This document shows positions 41,596 through 49,912 of a stretch of DNA of 64,000 nt, one piece after another. Location: assembly GCF_000337375.1 (NCBI RefSeq), contig NZ_AOJG01000017.1, positions 1-64,000 on the forward strand. The letters run 5' to 3'. The stretch comes from Halorubrum lipolyticum DSM 21995 (lineage in GTDB: Archaea; Halobacteriota; Halobacteria; Halobacteriales; Haloferacaceae). Numbering within the stretch: the stretch's first letter is position 1; the number at the start of each line of letters is the position of its first letter. The notes below the pieces were generated by a model. It did no database searches, was not told the DNA's origin, and saw nothing but the letters and a program-made list of their open reading frames with translations. The position numbers and the translations under genes are program-made.

Positions 41596-42984
41596 TCACG
41601 GATGCGGCTCGTAGAACTCTCTGAGCGGCACCCCGAACGCGGGCGCGAGCGTCGCCACCGCGTCGCCGATCAATACGTCGCGTTCGGCGAACTCCCGCTC
41701 CACCTGCGCGCCGAGCGCGACGTCGCCGGCCGCGCCGCTCTCGAGGTACTCGCGGACCGTCGTGAACTCCCGCTCACGCTCGACGACGTACCGGTCGCCG
41801 TCGATGAACGGGCCGTACGTCTCCGGGTCGACGTCGTCGGCGTACGACTCGTAGAAGCTCGCCGCGTGTTTCCGCACCGCGACCGGCGGCCCCTCGTGGC
41901 GCGTGACGGCCGGCCGCTCCGCGACCTCCAACTCGGCGTACAGCGCCGCGCGTCCGGAGTCGCCCCCGTCGCTTTCCGGACCCTCCCCGTCGGTCATCGC
42001 CCGGGCGCGCAGCACGTCGAAGCCCCGGTCGTTCAGCCCTCGCACGATCCCGTCGAGCGAGCGCCGGAGCTGCGGCCACAGCTGGTCGTCGACCAGGTCG
42101 GGCGCGTCGAACACGACCGCCACCGGGGTCGTTTCCCGTCGGTCGAGGTGGTCGCGAACGTCGGCGGAGTCGAGCGGGGTCGGCTCAGTCGGTTCGAACA
42201 GCCCCTCGCTCGGCGCCGCGAGCAGTTCGCGGGCGTAGTGCTGGAACCGGGCGAGGTTCGCGGCCGAGAGGACGGCCGCGACGTTCCGCGTCGAGTCGGT
42301 CGGGTCGACCACGACGAGCGGGTCGTCGAAGGTCCGCTCGGCGTGCCCCTCGGGATCGAACTCCATCGGGGGGTGCCAGCTCCGCGCTGACTCCACGAGC
42401 GGGACGAACCCGCCGAGTTCCAAGACGAGCAGCTCGGTCAGGTACCCCGAGAACCCCTCGGTGCGGAGGTCGCTCCCGTACGCGCCGATCCCCTTCAGAA
42501 ACGCCTTCGCGAGCACCACGTCGTCGGCGAGGCCCTCGTCCAGCCGCGCGGAGAGGTACGCGTCGTGGAACGGGGTCCGGTCGACGGCGGAGACGAGGTC
42601 GCCGGCGGTCGCCACGTCGTGACAGGGGACCAGGTCCACGTCGAACCCCTCGAAAGAGCCTTTCACGTAGGGGTGTTCCGCGTACTCCTCGTGGCCGTCC
42701 GGGAGGACGGCGTGCCCGACGGCGAGCCCGTACTCCTCCAGTTGTTCGCGGTCGAGGTCGGCGTCGAACCGCACGAACAGATCGATGTCGCGGTCGCCGG
42801 AGACCCACGTGCCGCGGGCGGTCGACCCCACCTGCACCACGTCGGCGTCGACCGGGAGGTCGGCGATCGCCTCGCGCGTCCGGTCGGCCAGCTCGGCGGC
42901 GACCGTTCGCAGGCGGTCGCGCTCCGCGGGCTCGGGCACGACCCGGTCGCGAACGCGCGACAGCACCGCCTCGAGATCGTCCAT
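41596..42984 (-). CDS. cca: CCA-adding tRNA nucleotidyltransferase, archaeal class I
   Basis: A 462-residue enzyme that builds the CCA end of tRNAs. The catalytic nucleotidyltransferase motif GSTARGTWVSGDRDIDLFVR is at residues ~50-70, with a third acidic residue in GFDVDLVPCHDV. The tRNA-binding part contains FLKGIGAYGSDLRTEGFSGY and later VDPTDSTRNVAAVLSAANLA. The internal ATG at 42984 (MDDLEAVLSRVRDRV) is the typical start. Two tRNA genes follow upstream within 900 bases, a natural neighbourhood. Confidence 0.95.
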   Translation of the reverse strand: MDDLEAVLSRVRDRVVPEPAERDRLRTVAAELADRTREAIADLPVDADVVQVGSTARGTWVSGDRDIDLFVRFDADLDREQLEEYGLAVGHAVLPDGHEEYAEHPYVKGSFEGFDVDLVPCHDVATAGDLVSAVDRTPFHDAYLSARLDEGLADDVVLAKAFLKGIGAYGSDLRTEGFSGYLTELLVLELGGFVPLVESARSWHPPMEFDPEGHAERTFDDPLVVVDPTDSTRNVAAVLSAANLARFQHYARELLAAPSEGLFEPTEPTPLDSADVRDHLDRRETTPVAVVFDAPDLVDDQLWPQLRRSLDGIVRGLNDRGFDVLRARAMTDGEGPESDGGDSGRAALYAELEVAERPAVTRHEGPPVAVRKHAASFYESYADDVDPETYGPFIDGDRYVVEREREFTTVREYLESGAAGDVALGAQVEREFAERDVLIGDAVATLAPAFGVPLREFYEPHP

Positions 42985-43157
42985 GGGAGCGGCTTCTCGC
43001 GGTCCGGCCGAAAACGTGTCGGTCACGGGGCGAGCGGCACGCTCCGGGAGTCGATCGGGCGACGGCGGGCCGGCAGAATCGGGGTGCGGTAACCGATCGC
43101 ACTCGAGTCGGGCGGAAACGAAAGCCCTATCAAAACGAGTCGAGTATCTGGAGTTGA

Positions 43158-43266
43158 GCCGAAGTAGCTCAGTTGGTAGAGCGCCTCGCTGTTACGACGA
43201 TCGGCGGATTTCCCCCCGAACGTCACAGTCACGAGGCGGTCCCAGGTTCGAGTCCTGGCTTCGGCG
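43158..43266 (+). tRNA. tRNA-Asn (GUU), intron-containing
   Basis: Acceptor GCCGAAG pairs with CTTCGGC, and the D arm, T arm (CCAGG/CCTGG) and discriminator G fit a 73-nt mature tRNA. The anticodon GTT is at 43191-43193. The anticodon stem CCTCG/CGAGG is interrupted by a 36-base intron at 43195-43230, directly after position 37. Removal leaves the loop CTGTTAA. Confidence 0.95.
43195..43230 (+). other. tRNA intron with perfect bulge-helix-bulge splice motif
   Basis: The 36-base intron starts after A37 and ends before position 38. The splice sites form a full BHB motif: outer helix CCTCG/CGAGG, central helix CTGT/ACAG, bulges TAC and TCA cut after their second base, and inner helix GACG/CGTC. 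The archaeal tRNA splicing endonuclease should process it. Confidence 0.9.
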
Positions 43267-43328
43267 CTTCCTTCGCGCGACGCTAATCGCGACCATGCCT
43301 TTTGTACGATATCGACGTAGAAGTTCGT

Positions 43329-43793
43329 ATGTCGCGCTCCGAACAGTACGACCGACTCGATGAGCCACAGAAACGTGGTCAGGCAACCGAAGCGATCGTC
43401 ACGGGCGAACTGATCGCTCGTGATGTCTCCGTGCTCAGACCGGCATACGATAACGAGCCATATGACCTCGTAGCTGAGGTGGACGGAGGCTTCTACCGAC
43501 TTCAGGTCAAAACTGCGTACGATGGCAAACGCGATGGCGCCGTGGTATTCCGGACCCGAAGCGTCCGGACAAAAAGTGAGGGGTACGAGCGGGAAGGATA
43601 CGATGGCAAGATCGATTACTTCGCAGTGTACAACGTCGGAGAAGAGGAAATATATCTCGTCCCGATCGAGGACACCGGAGCGACAACGACTTCTATCCGA
43701 TACGAACCCGCCGCAAACAATAACCGGGAGAATGTGAACTGGCACACGGAGTATCGGCTCGACACTGTCCTCTCTCATCTCCGATCGGGGTAA
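43329..43793 (+). CDS. PD-(D/E)XK nuclease-like protein of the I-Ssp6803I (group I intron endonuclease) type
   Basis: A 154-residue protein between two tRNA genes. Key residues form a PD-(D/E)XK site: E21 in GQATEAIVTGELIARD, D46 in EPYDLVAEVDGG, and Q59-V-K61 in FYRLQVKTAYDGK. Replacement of the acidic residue by Gln (QxK) is a mark of the I-Ssp6803I family, which includes homing enzymes encoded in tRNA introns. Its GC content (counted by hand at about 56%) is far below the flanks, and its codons use more A/T, so it was probably acquired. There is no sign of a group I intron around it. A TATA-like CTTTTGTACGAT at about 43299 precedes the ATG. Cleavage activity and target are unproven. Confidence 0.75.
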   Translation: MSRSEQYDRLDEPQKRGQATEAIVTGELIARDVSVLRPAYDNEPYDLVAEVDGGFYRLQVKTAYDGKRDGAVVFRTRSVRTKSEGYEREGYDGKIDYFAVYNVGEEEIYLVPIEDTGATTTSIRYEPAANNNRENVNWHTEYRLDTVLSHLRSG

Positions 43794-43837
43794 TGCGGTA
43801 ATCTAAAGAGTACCCCTCGTATAACACAGACCGACGC

Positions 43838-43913
43838 GGGCCTTTAGCTTAGTCTGGCTCAAAGCCCTCCGCTCATAACGGAGTGATCGCCGGTTCAAAT
43901 CCGGCAAGGCCCA
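43838..43913 (+). tRNA. tRNA with CAU anticodon (Ile2 or Met), no intron
   Basis: Acceptor GGGCCTT pairs with AAGGCCC, the anticodon arm CTCCG-CTCATAA-CGGAG has CAT, and the T arm is GCCGG-TTCAAAT-CCGGC with discriminator A. The GGG acceptor start and the AAA/TTA loop resemble tRNA-Ile2 (where C34 is modified to agmatidine) more than elongator tRNA-Met, but this cannot be settled by eye. Confidence 0.92.
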
Positions 43914-43916
43914 TCT

Positions 43917-44780
43917 CTACTTCAACAGCCCGACCAGTCCGTTCACGTCCTCGACGACCGCGTCCGCTCCGTGTTCGGCGAACTTCCGTCGCCCTTCCTC
44001 GCCGGTCAGGCCGCCGGTGAGGACGCCGATGCCGTAGTAGACGCGGCTCGCGTCCTCGTCGTCGGCGTTGCGCGCGGTCCGCACGTCGTCGAGGGTGTCG
44101 CCGGCGAAGGCGACGCGCTCGGCGTCGAACCGCTCCGCGAGTTCGACGAGCGCTCGCGGGTGTGGCTTCCCCTCCTCCCAGTCGTCCATCGTGAACCGTC
44201 GGTCCTCGGGCACGTCGAGGCCGACGCGCTCCAAGGCGATCTCCGCCTCGGCGGCGGGCCGCCCCGTCAGCACGCCCACGTCGAACCGGTCGGTGAGGTC
44301 GGCGATCGTCGCCGGCTCGACGAGGGTCGGCTCGTCGTGGATGTATCCCGGCGCCGACAGCGGGGGCTCGCCGCCCTCCAGCTCGCGGTACAGCTCCTCG
44401 CCGAGGTACAGCGCCTGAAACGTCTCGCGGAGCCGCTCGGTGTCCCACTGGTCTCGCACCCGCGCCTGCGCGACGCGGGGGAGGTCGCCGACGACCTCCT
44501 TCGCGGCGTCGAGCCCGCCGCCGCCCTCCGCGACTCGGTCGGTGAACGTCTCCACGTCCATTCCGAGCCCCTCGCGGCGGGCCAGCACGTAGAGGGCGGC
44601 CGCGTCCGTCAGCTCCCAGTCGTTGTTGAATCCGCCGGCGTCCTTGAACGACTGGACGGCGTCGCGATCGATCGTCTTGTCACACACCCGTTCGACCGAC
44701 TCGATGATCGCCCGCCGGTAGGAGTCCGCCACGTCGACCAACACCCCGTCGATATCGAGGACCACTGCGTCGACCTGCAT
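43917..44780 (-). CDS. HAD superfamily hydrolase (TIGR01548-like)
   Basis: A 287-residue hydrolase of the haloacid dehalogenase fold. Motif I is [20 protein letters not shown], motif [16 protein letters not shown], the motif III lysine is in [20 protein letters not shown], and motif IV is [16 protein letters not shown]. It matches the TIGR01548 group, found in haloarchaea and cyanobacteria, with unknown substrate. Its stop is only three bases from the CAU tRNA end (convergent). The ATG at 44780 is used. Confidence 0.85.
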   Translation of the reverse strand: MQVDAVVLDIDGVLVDVADSYRRAIIESVERVCDKTIDRDAVQSFKDAGGFNNDWELTDAAALYVLARREGLGMDVETFTDRVAEGGGGLDAAKEVVGDLPRVAQARVRDQWDTERLRETFQALYLGEELYRELEGGEPPLSAPGYIHDEPTLVEPATIADLTDRFDVGVLTGRPAAEAEIALERVGLDVPEDRRFTMDDWEEGKPHPRALVELAERFDAERVAFAGDTLDDVRTARNADDEDASRVYYGIGVLTGGLTGEEGRRKFAEHGADAVVEDVNGLVGLLK

Positions 44781-44853
44781 ACCCGTACGCCGGCAGGAGC
44801 GGGAAAGAACGTTCGGGTTCTCGCCGAACTGGCCGCCTCTGGGTCCCGTCGCC

Positions 44854-45354
44854 TCACTCGGGGCCGGACGACCGCCCTCCACGCCCGTCGTCCCGAGCGA
44901 CGTATAGCGAACTCCCTCCGACGGAGCGGCGCCGGACCGGGACGACCGGCTCCTCGAACCCGAGGGTTGTGAACGCGCAGGCGGCGTCGAGGCGGTCTGC
45001 GAGCACGACGGTCGGTCGCTGGAGTTCGGCCGGGAGGTTACACGCGTACACTGCGTCGACCGCGCCCCCTCCGTCGGCGTCGACGAGCGGGGCGATCTCG
45101 CCCTCGCCCGCCCCTTTCGCGAGCGCGAGCACGTCTCCCCGTCGGACGCGGAGCGAGCCCTCGACTCCCTCGTCTGCGGTCTCGCGCGCGGCCGCCAGCG
45201 CTCGCTCTCCGGGATCGATGTCGACGGCGACGACGCGGCGTCCCCGCTCGGCCAGCGCCCGTGCGACCGCCGGACGGTCGCCGACGCCGACTTCCACGAG
45301 GTGGCCGTACTCCGCGAGTTCGTCGACCAGCGCGCGACGCGAGGGTGAGACCAC
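44854..45354 (-). CDS. UPF0146 family methyltransferase-like protein
   Basis: A 166-residue protein. A SAM-like glycine loop [20 protein letters not shown] is followed by [15 protein letters not shown] and [18 protein letters not shown], typical of UPF0146. The GTG at 45354 is the likely start because the AT-rich CATAAAG just upstream suits a promoter; the longer reading crosses the divergent amzA gene. Function unknown. Confidence 0.75.
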   Translation of the reverse strand: MVSPSRRALVDELAEYGHLVEVGVGDRPAVARALAERGRRVVAVDIDPGERALAAARETADEGVEGSLRVRRGDVLALAKGAGEGEIAPLVDADGGGAVDAVYACNLPAELQRPTVVLADRLDAACAFTTLGFEEPVVPVRRRSVGGSSLYVARDDGRGGRSSGPE

Positions 45355-45393
45355 GGCGCGGGCTTTATGATTGCGGCGGTCATAAGCCGTTCC

Positions 45394-45915
45394 ATGCTCG
45401 TGGATATCGTCCCAGTCGGGGAGGTCACCCCCCGCGTGAAACGCGAGGCCTCCGCCGCGCTCCGTTCGGTATACGACTGCGACGTGACCGTCCACGACGA
45501 TCAGCCGATCCCCGAGACGGCGTACGACGAGGGCCGCGAACAGTACCGCGCCGAGGACCTCATCGAGACCGTCGGCCGCGTCGGCGGCGGCGAGAAGAAC
45601 ATCGGGATCACCCCGCGCGACCTCTACTACCGCCGCCGGAACTACGTCTTCGGGCTCGCGTACCTCAACGGCAACGGCTCCGTGATCTCGACGCACCGAC
45701 TCCGAACCTCCTCCGACGGAGGGGTCTCCACCAAGCCCGCGGTCGACGTGTTCGCCGACCGCGTCCGGAAGGAGGTCGTCCACGAGATCGGCCACACGCT
45801 CGGCTTGGAGCACTGCGACAACAGCAAGTGCGTCATGTCCTTCTCGCCGACCGTCCGGGAGGTCGACGTGAAAGAGGAGAACCTCTGTGGCTCCTGTTCG
45901 CGGCTCATTCGGTAG
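45394..45915 (+). CDS. amzA: Archaemetzincin zinc protease
   Basis: A 173-residue metalloprotease. The catalytic motif [20 protein letters not shown] (HExxHxxGxxH) binds zinc, followed by Cys residues (LEHC, KCVM and LCGSC) that probably bind a second zinc. This is the archaemetzincin hallmark. The ATG at 45394 gives the normal start [11 protein letters not shown]. It is divergent from the UPF0146 gene over a 39-base gap containing TATA-like sequences for both. Confidence 0.95.
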   Translation: MLVDIVPVGEVTPRVKREASAALRSVYDCDVTVHDDQPIPETAYDEGREQYRAEDLIETVGRVGGGEKNIGITPRDLYYRRRNYVFGLAYLNGNGSVISTHRLRTSSDGGVSTKPAVDVFADRVRKEVVHEIGHTLGLEHCDNSKCVMSFSPTVREVDVKEENLCGSCSRLIR

Positions 45916-46001
45916 GGATCCCGTCAGCCGTGGCGTCCCGCCGACCGGGACGACTCGTTTCCGCCGGTAGACGTAAACCGTATCCTGTCCAAGGACGACG
46001 C

Positions 46002-46301
46002 ATGGCCGCAAAGCCGGAGTACCGCGACCGCCCGGACGTCGAGGTCGCGCTGCTGGACGCGCTGGTCGACCGCGGCGACGAGGGGATGACGGTGCTGGAG
46101 CTTCGCGCGGCCGTCGACGCCGACATCGACGCCGTCGAGGAGGCGCTGTCGGCGCTGAAGGCGGACTCGCTCATCACCGTCGAGAGCGAGGAACGGGTGC
46201 GCGTGTACCCGCACGACCGCGTCGTCCCCGACCCCGACGAGGGGATCGACGACGGCCCGGGGACCCTCGTCGACGCCGTCCGCGACCGACTCGGACTGTA
46301 G
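46002..46301 (+). CDS. Winged-helix-like haloarchaeal protein (DUF6432-like)
   Basis: A 99-residue protein. RDRPDVEVALLDALVDRGDE, then MTVLELRAAVDADIDAVEEA and LSALKADSLITVESEERV, form a compact helix-turn-helix with a wing. It is a likely DNA-binding protein of a haloarchaeal family. The C-terminus is acidic. It lies upstream of the YgfZ-like gene on the same strand, 89 bases apart. Confidence 0.7.
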   Translation: MAAKPEYRDRPDVEVALLDALVDRGDEGMTVLELRAAVDADIDAVEEALSALKADSLITVESEERVRVYPHDRVVPDPDEGIDDGPGTLVDAVRDRLGL

Positions 46302-46390
46302 CGACACCGCGCGTTCGAGAGGCCCGCGCGGGAGCGACCGCCCGCACCGAAGCCAGCGACCTTTTGCCGCTCCCCCGACTTCTTACCGGT

Positions 46391-47551
46391 ATGACTCTCG
46401 TCTCCGACACTCACGGCGCCCACGGCGCGGCGTACCGCGACCGCGGCGGCCGCCGGGTGGTCGACCACTACGGGAAGCCCGAGCGCGTCGGCAAGGCGGT
46501 CCGGAACGTCGTCGGCGCGATCGAGATGGGGTACGGCGTGCTCGCCGTCACGGGCGACGACCGCGTCGAGTTCGTCGATAACGCCGTCTCGAACCGGATC
46601 CCGGACGAGGACGGACAGGGCGTGTACGCGCTCCTGCTCGATCCGCAGGGCGGCATCGAGACGGACATGTACGTGTACAACGCGAACGAGCGCCTCCTCG
46701 TCTTCCTCCCGCCTGAGCGCGCCGAGGCGGTCGCCGAGGACTGGACCGGCAAGGTGTTCATCCAGGACGTGGCGATCGACGACATCTCCGACGAGCTCGC
46801 CGTCTTCGGCGTCCACGGCCCCAAGTCGACCGAGAAGATCGCCTCGGTGCTCGGCGGGCCGGGCGCGCCCGAGAAGCCGCTCTCCTTCGTCCGCGGGTCG
46901 ATGGTCGACGCCGGCGTCACGGTGATCGCGAGCGACGCGCCCCTCGGCGAGGAGGGGTACGAGGTCGTCTGCGCCGCCGCGGACGCCGAGGAGGTGCTCG
47001 ACACCCTGCTCAACCGGGGGCTCAACGCGGCCCCGTTCGGCTACCGGACGTGGGACGCGCTCTCCGCCGAGGCCGGCACGCCCCTCTTCGAGTACGAGCT
47101 CGAGGGGACGGTCCCGAACGTCCTTGGGCTCCGCAACGCCCTCGACTTCGAGAAGGGGTGTTACGTCGGACAGGAGGTCGTCTCCCGGGTCGAGAACCAG
47201 GGGCAGCCGAGCCGACGGCTCGTCGGGCTCGATCTCGACGGCCTCGCCGACGCGACCGCCGAGATCGACGGCGACGCCGACCCGGAGGGGTACGACGAGG
47301 TCCTTCCCGCTCCCGGCGCGGCCGTCTTCGACGGCGACGAGGCGGTCGGCGAGGTGACCCGCGCGGCGGTCGGTCCCGCCGCCGGCGACCCGATCGCGCT
47401 GGCGTTCGTCCGGTTCGACGCCGATCTCGCCGACCCCACCGTGCGCGTCGACGGCGAGGAGGTCGCGGCGACACGCGCCGACCTCCCGTTCCCCTCCGTC
47501 GAGGGGAGCGCTCGGTCTGCCCGGCTGCCGACGTACCCGAGCGACGAGTAA
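46391..47551 (+). CDS. GcvT-like / YgfZ-type folate-binding protein
   Basis: A 386-residue protein. The N-terminus resembles the aminomethyltransferase fold (GKPERVGKAVRNVVGAIEMG, later DRVEFVDNAVSNRIPDEDGQ). The motif EKGCYVGQEVVSRVENQGQP is the YgfZ/IBA57 signature with its Cys, so a role in Fe-S cluster assembly or repair with tetrahydrofolate is likelier than glycine cleavage. No gcv genes are near. The ATG at 46391 is used. Confidence 0.85.
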   Translation: MTLVSDTHGAHGAAYRDRGGRRVVDHYGKPERVGKAVRNVVGAIEMGYGVLAVTGDDRVEFVDNAVSNRIPDEDGQGVYALLLDPQGGIETDMYVYNANERLLVFLPPERAEAVAEDWTGKVFIQDVAIDDISDELAVFGVHGPKSTEKIASVLGGPGAPEKPLSFVRGSMVDAGVTVIASDAPLGEEGYEVVCAAADAEEVLDTLLNRGLNAAPFGYRTWDALSAEAGTPLFEYELEGTVPNVLGLRNALDFEKGCYVGQEVVSRVENQGQPSRRLVGLDLDGLADATAEIDGDADPEGYDEVLPAPGAAVFDGDEAVGEVTRAAVGPAAGDPIALAFVRFDADLADPTVRVDGEEVAATRADLPFPSVEGSARSARLPTYPSDE

Positions 47552-47645
47552 TCGTCGCTGTCGCGGTCGCTGTTGCGGTCGGCGGCGCAGCGCGGGTAAC
47601 TGGGACTTCGGCGGCGTTCGGCGTCGAATCGGCATCGACGATGTA

Positions 47646-48878
47646 TCAGCTATCGGTCCCGCCTCCGTCCGCGTCTCGGTCCAGCCACGAGGTCGCGAGC
47701 GACTCGAACGGCCCGGAGTACTGCATCAGCGTCGTCCCGAGGATCGCCATCACGAGCACGTAGCCGACCGCGAACGCGTTGATCGTCTGCGCGACCGCCG
47801 GATCGAACGCGCCGGCCTCGCCCGCGGTCACCGCGACCGTCGCGATGATCAGCGAGAACTCCCCGCGGGTGGTCATCCCGAGCGCGACGCGGGTCGACCG
47901 GCGGGTGTCCAGGTCGAACGCGCGCCCGGCGAGGAAGCCGGTGACGAGCTTCGTCGGCGTCGTCACGACCACCGCGAGCGCGATCAGCCCCGCCACCCCG
48001 CCGAACAGTAGCGGGTCGGTGACGAGCCCGATCCAGAAGAAGAACACCGCCGCGAACGTGTCGCGGACCGGTTCGAGCAGCGTCTCGATCTCGTGGGTGT
48101 GCTCCGTCGAGGCGAACGCCATCCCGACGAAGAAGGCCGCGACCGCCTCGCTGACGCCGAGCGCGAGCGCGCCGCCCGCGACCAACACCACGGCCGCGAT
48201 CGATCGGAGCGCGACGAACTCCCGGTTGGTCGTCTCGACGAGCCGGGAGAACGCGGGCGTGCCGAACCACACGAGAGCCAAGAGGGCGAGGATGAACGCG
48301 ATCGCGATCCCGACGTCGACGGCGGCCGCGCTCACGTCGCCGCCGCCGAGCGCGATCGCGGACGCGACCGCGAGGTACACCGCGATGAACAGGTCCTCGT
48401 AGACGAGGGTGCCGAGCAGCGGCTCTGCCTCGTCGTTGGCGATCCAGCCGAGGTCGATGAGTGACTTCGTGATCACCGCCGACGAGGAGATGTACACGAT
48501 GCCGGCGATCAAAAACGCCGGGAGGAACGCGCCGAAGACGAGCCACCCGAGGACGAGCCCGACCCCGAAGTTCGCGAGGTCGATCGTCCCGGCGGTGCCG
48601 ATCTGCGTCCGTCGGGCGAGCAGCCGGTCGAGGTTGAACTCCAGCCCGAGGAAAAACAGGAGGAAGACGATCCCGAGCTCCGCACCGAGCGCGATGAACT
48701 CCGTCTCGGGGACGTAGGCGGTTCCGAAGACCGGCAGCGTGACCCGACCGAGCACGAACTCACCGAGGACCATCCCCGCGACGATATAAAAGGGGATCAC
48801 GGACTGGCCGAGGCGGTCCGCGAGCGCGCCGGCGACCGCGACCGCGGCGAACATGACGCCGACGTCGAGCAGCGCCAC
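47646..48878 (-). CDS. Cation:proton antiporter (CPA2, KhtU-like)
   Basis: A 410-residue membrane protein with about twelve helices and a GTG start. LGIVFLLFFLGLEFNLDRLL and SSSAVITKSLIDLGWIANDE, with later ALGMTTRGEFSLIIATVAV, are typical of CPA2 antiporters (K+ or Na+ for H+). The regulatory TrkA-C protein gene lies directly upstream on the same strand, giving a KhtTU-like pair that would export potassium when activated. Confidence 0.92.
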   Translation of the reverse strand: MALLDVGVMFAAVAVAGALADRLGQSVIPFYIVAGMVLGEFVLGRVTLPVFGTAYVPETEFIALGAELGIVFLLFFLGLEFNLDRLLARRTQIGTAGTIDLANFGVGLVLGWLVFGAFLPAFLIAGIVYISSSAVITKSLIDLGWIANDEAEPLLGTLVYEDLFIAVYLAVASAIALGGGDVSAAAVDVGIAIAFILALLALVWFGTPAFSRLVETTNREFVALRSIAAVVLVAGGALALGVSEAVAAFFVGMAFASTEHTHEIETLLEPVRDTFAAVFFFWIGLVTDPLLFGGVAGLIALAVVVTTPTKLVTGFLAGRAFDLDTRRSTRVALGMTTRGEFSLIIATVAVTAGEAGAFDPAVAQTINAFAVGYVLVMAILGTTLMQYSGPFESLATSWLDRDADGGGTDS

Positions 48879-48948
48879 TACCGGTCACCTCCGAGACGAC
48901 CGGCCGACGCGGTCGAGTCGGTCGAGTCGGTGGCGTCTGACCGGCCGC

Positions 48949-49428
48949 TCATCCGGTGAGGATCTCCTCGAACGCCTCGCAGTCCTCCGGCGTCCCGACC
49001 CCGATCAGCGTGTCGCCCTCGCGCAGCGTTGTCTCGGCGCCGGGGCTGTCGATCACCTCGTCGTCGCGCTGGATCGCGACGACGGCGAGCCCCGTTCGAT
49101 TCCCGATGTCGGCGCTCTCCAGCGTCTCGCCGACGAGCGGGGAGCCCGGGGGGAGCTCGTACCACTCGAGGAGGATGCCGCCCGGCAGCGTCGTTTCCTG
49201 GGTGTCCGGCTCGACCGGCTGGAAGTACGCCCCCTCGACGATCGATCCGATCGTCCGGGCGAGGTCGTCGCCGAACTCGAACACCTTCTCGGAGTCGGCG
49301 CTCGGGTCGGGGCGGCGGAACACCTCGCGTTTCCCGGTGTTGTGGATGACGACCACCATCTCGCCGTCGTCGAGTTCGATCTCGAACTTCTTCCCGACGC
49401 CCGGGAGGTCGGACTCCTTGATCGGCAT
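48949..49428 (-). CDS. TrkA-C (RCK_C) domain regulatory subunit, KhtT-like
   Basis: A 159-residue protein. The N-terminal half (MPIKESDLPGVGKKFEIELD, GEMVVVIHNTGKREVFRRP) and the RCK_C domain (SADIGNRTGLAVVAIQRDDE, TTLREGDTLIGVGTPEDCEA) match KhtT-type antiporter regulators that sense nucleotides or pH. It ends 70 bases before the antiporter gene and is probably co-transcribed with it. Confidence 0.92.
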   Translation of the reverse strand: MPIKESDLPGVGKKFEIELDDGEMVVVIHNTGKREVFRRPDPSADSEKVFEFGDDLARTIGSIVEGAYFQPVEPDTQETTLPGGILLEWYELPPGSPLVGETLESADIGNRTGLAVVAIQRDDEVIDSPGAETTLREGDTLIGVGTPEDCEAFEEILTG

Positions 49429-49557
49429 ACCGGAGGTAAACGGGGCCACGATATTAGTACTGTAGCTCGGCGGAGCGCCCTCGGTTCGAAGCGCTACCGT
49501 CCGACGGGCGTCTGCCGCGCACCAAACGCTAAGTACGCCGGGTCCGAGGGGACGGAC

Positions 49558-49866
49558 ATGTGGCGCTCCCGGAAGAGCCGGGACCGGCGGACGGTGATCT
49601 GCATCGCGTGCGGCGACTCCGTGCTGCGGGAGGACGCGCGCGAGTACGACAAGGAGGGTGACCGCTGGAACCGGCGCGACAAGGAGTTCGAGTACCTCTG
49701 TACCGACTGCGACGACGAGATCTGTCACCGGCCCCGCGACGGGCTCGAGTCGCTGATCACCTCCATCGAGTCGGACGGGCTCTCCCGCGAGGAGTTCCTC
49801 GGCCGCTACGCCGACGCCGTCGCCGACGCCGGCGAGTCGGCCGAGCGCTCCGAACGCGATCGGTAA
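49558..49866 (+). CDS. Small zinc-finger-like protein (DUF7562-like)
   Basis: A 102-residue protein. ICIACGDSVLREDAREYD and YLCTDCDDEICHRPRDGL give two Cys pairs plus a further Cys/His that suit zinc binding. The C-terminal half is a helical acidic tail (LSREEFLGRYADAVADAGES). It matches a haloarchaeal family of unknown role. It is divergent from the antiporter regulator gene. Confidence 0.72.
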   Translation: MWRSRKSRDRRTVICIACGDSVLREDAREYDKEGDRWNRRDKEFEYLCTDCDDEICHRPRDGLESLITSIESDGLSREEFLGRYADAVADAGESAERSERDR

Positions 49867-49912
49867 CCCGACCGACACGCCTTCCTGCTCCCGTTCGAAA
49901 CCGGATCGACGC

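Noticed and set aside
43158-43913. tRNA-linked integrative element with duplicated attachment site
   Set aside because: The 3' ends of the two tRNAs are not repeated nearby and there is no integrase, so the foreign nuclease gene is not part of a recognisable integrated element.
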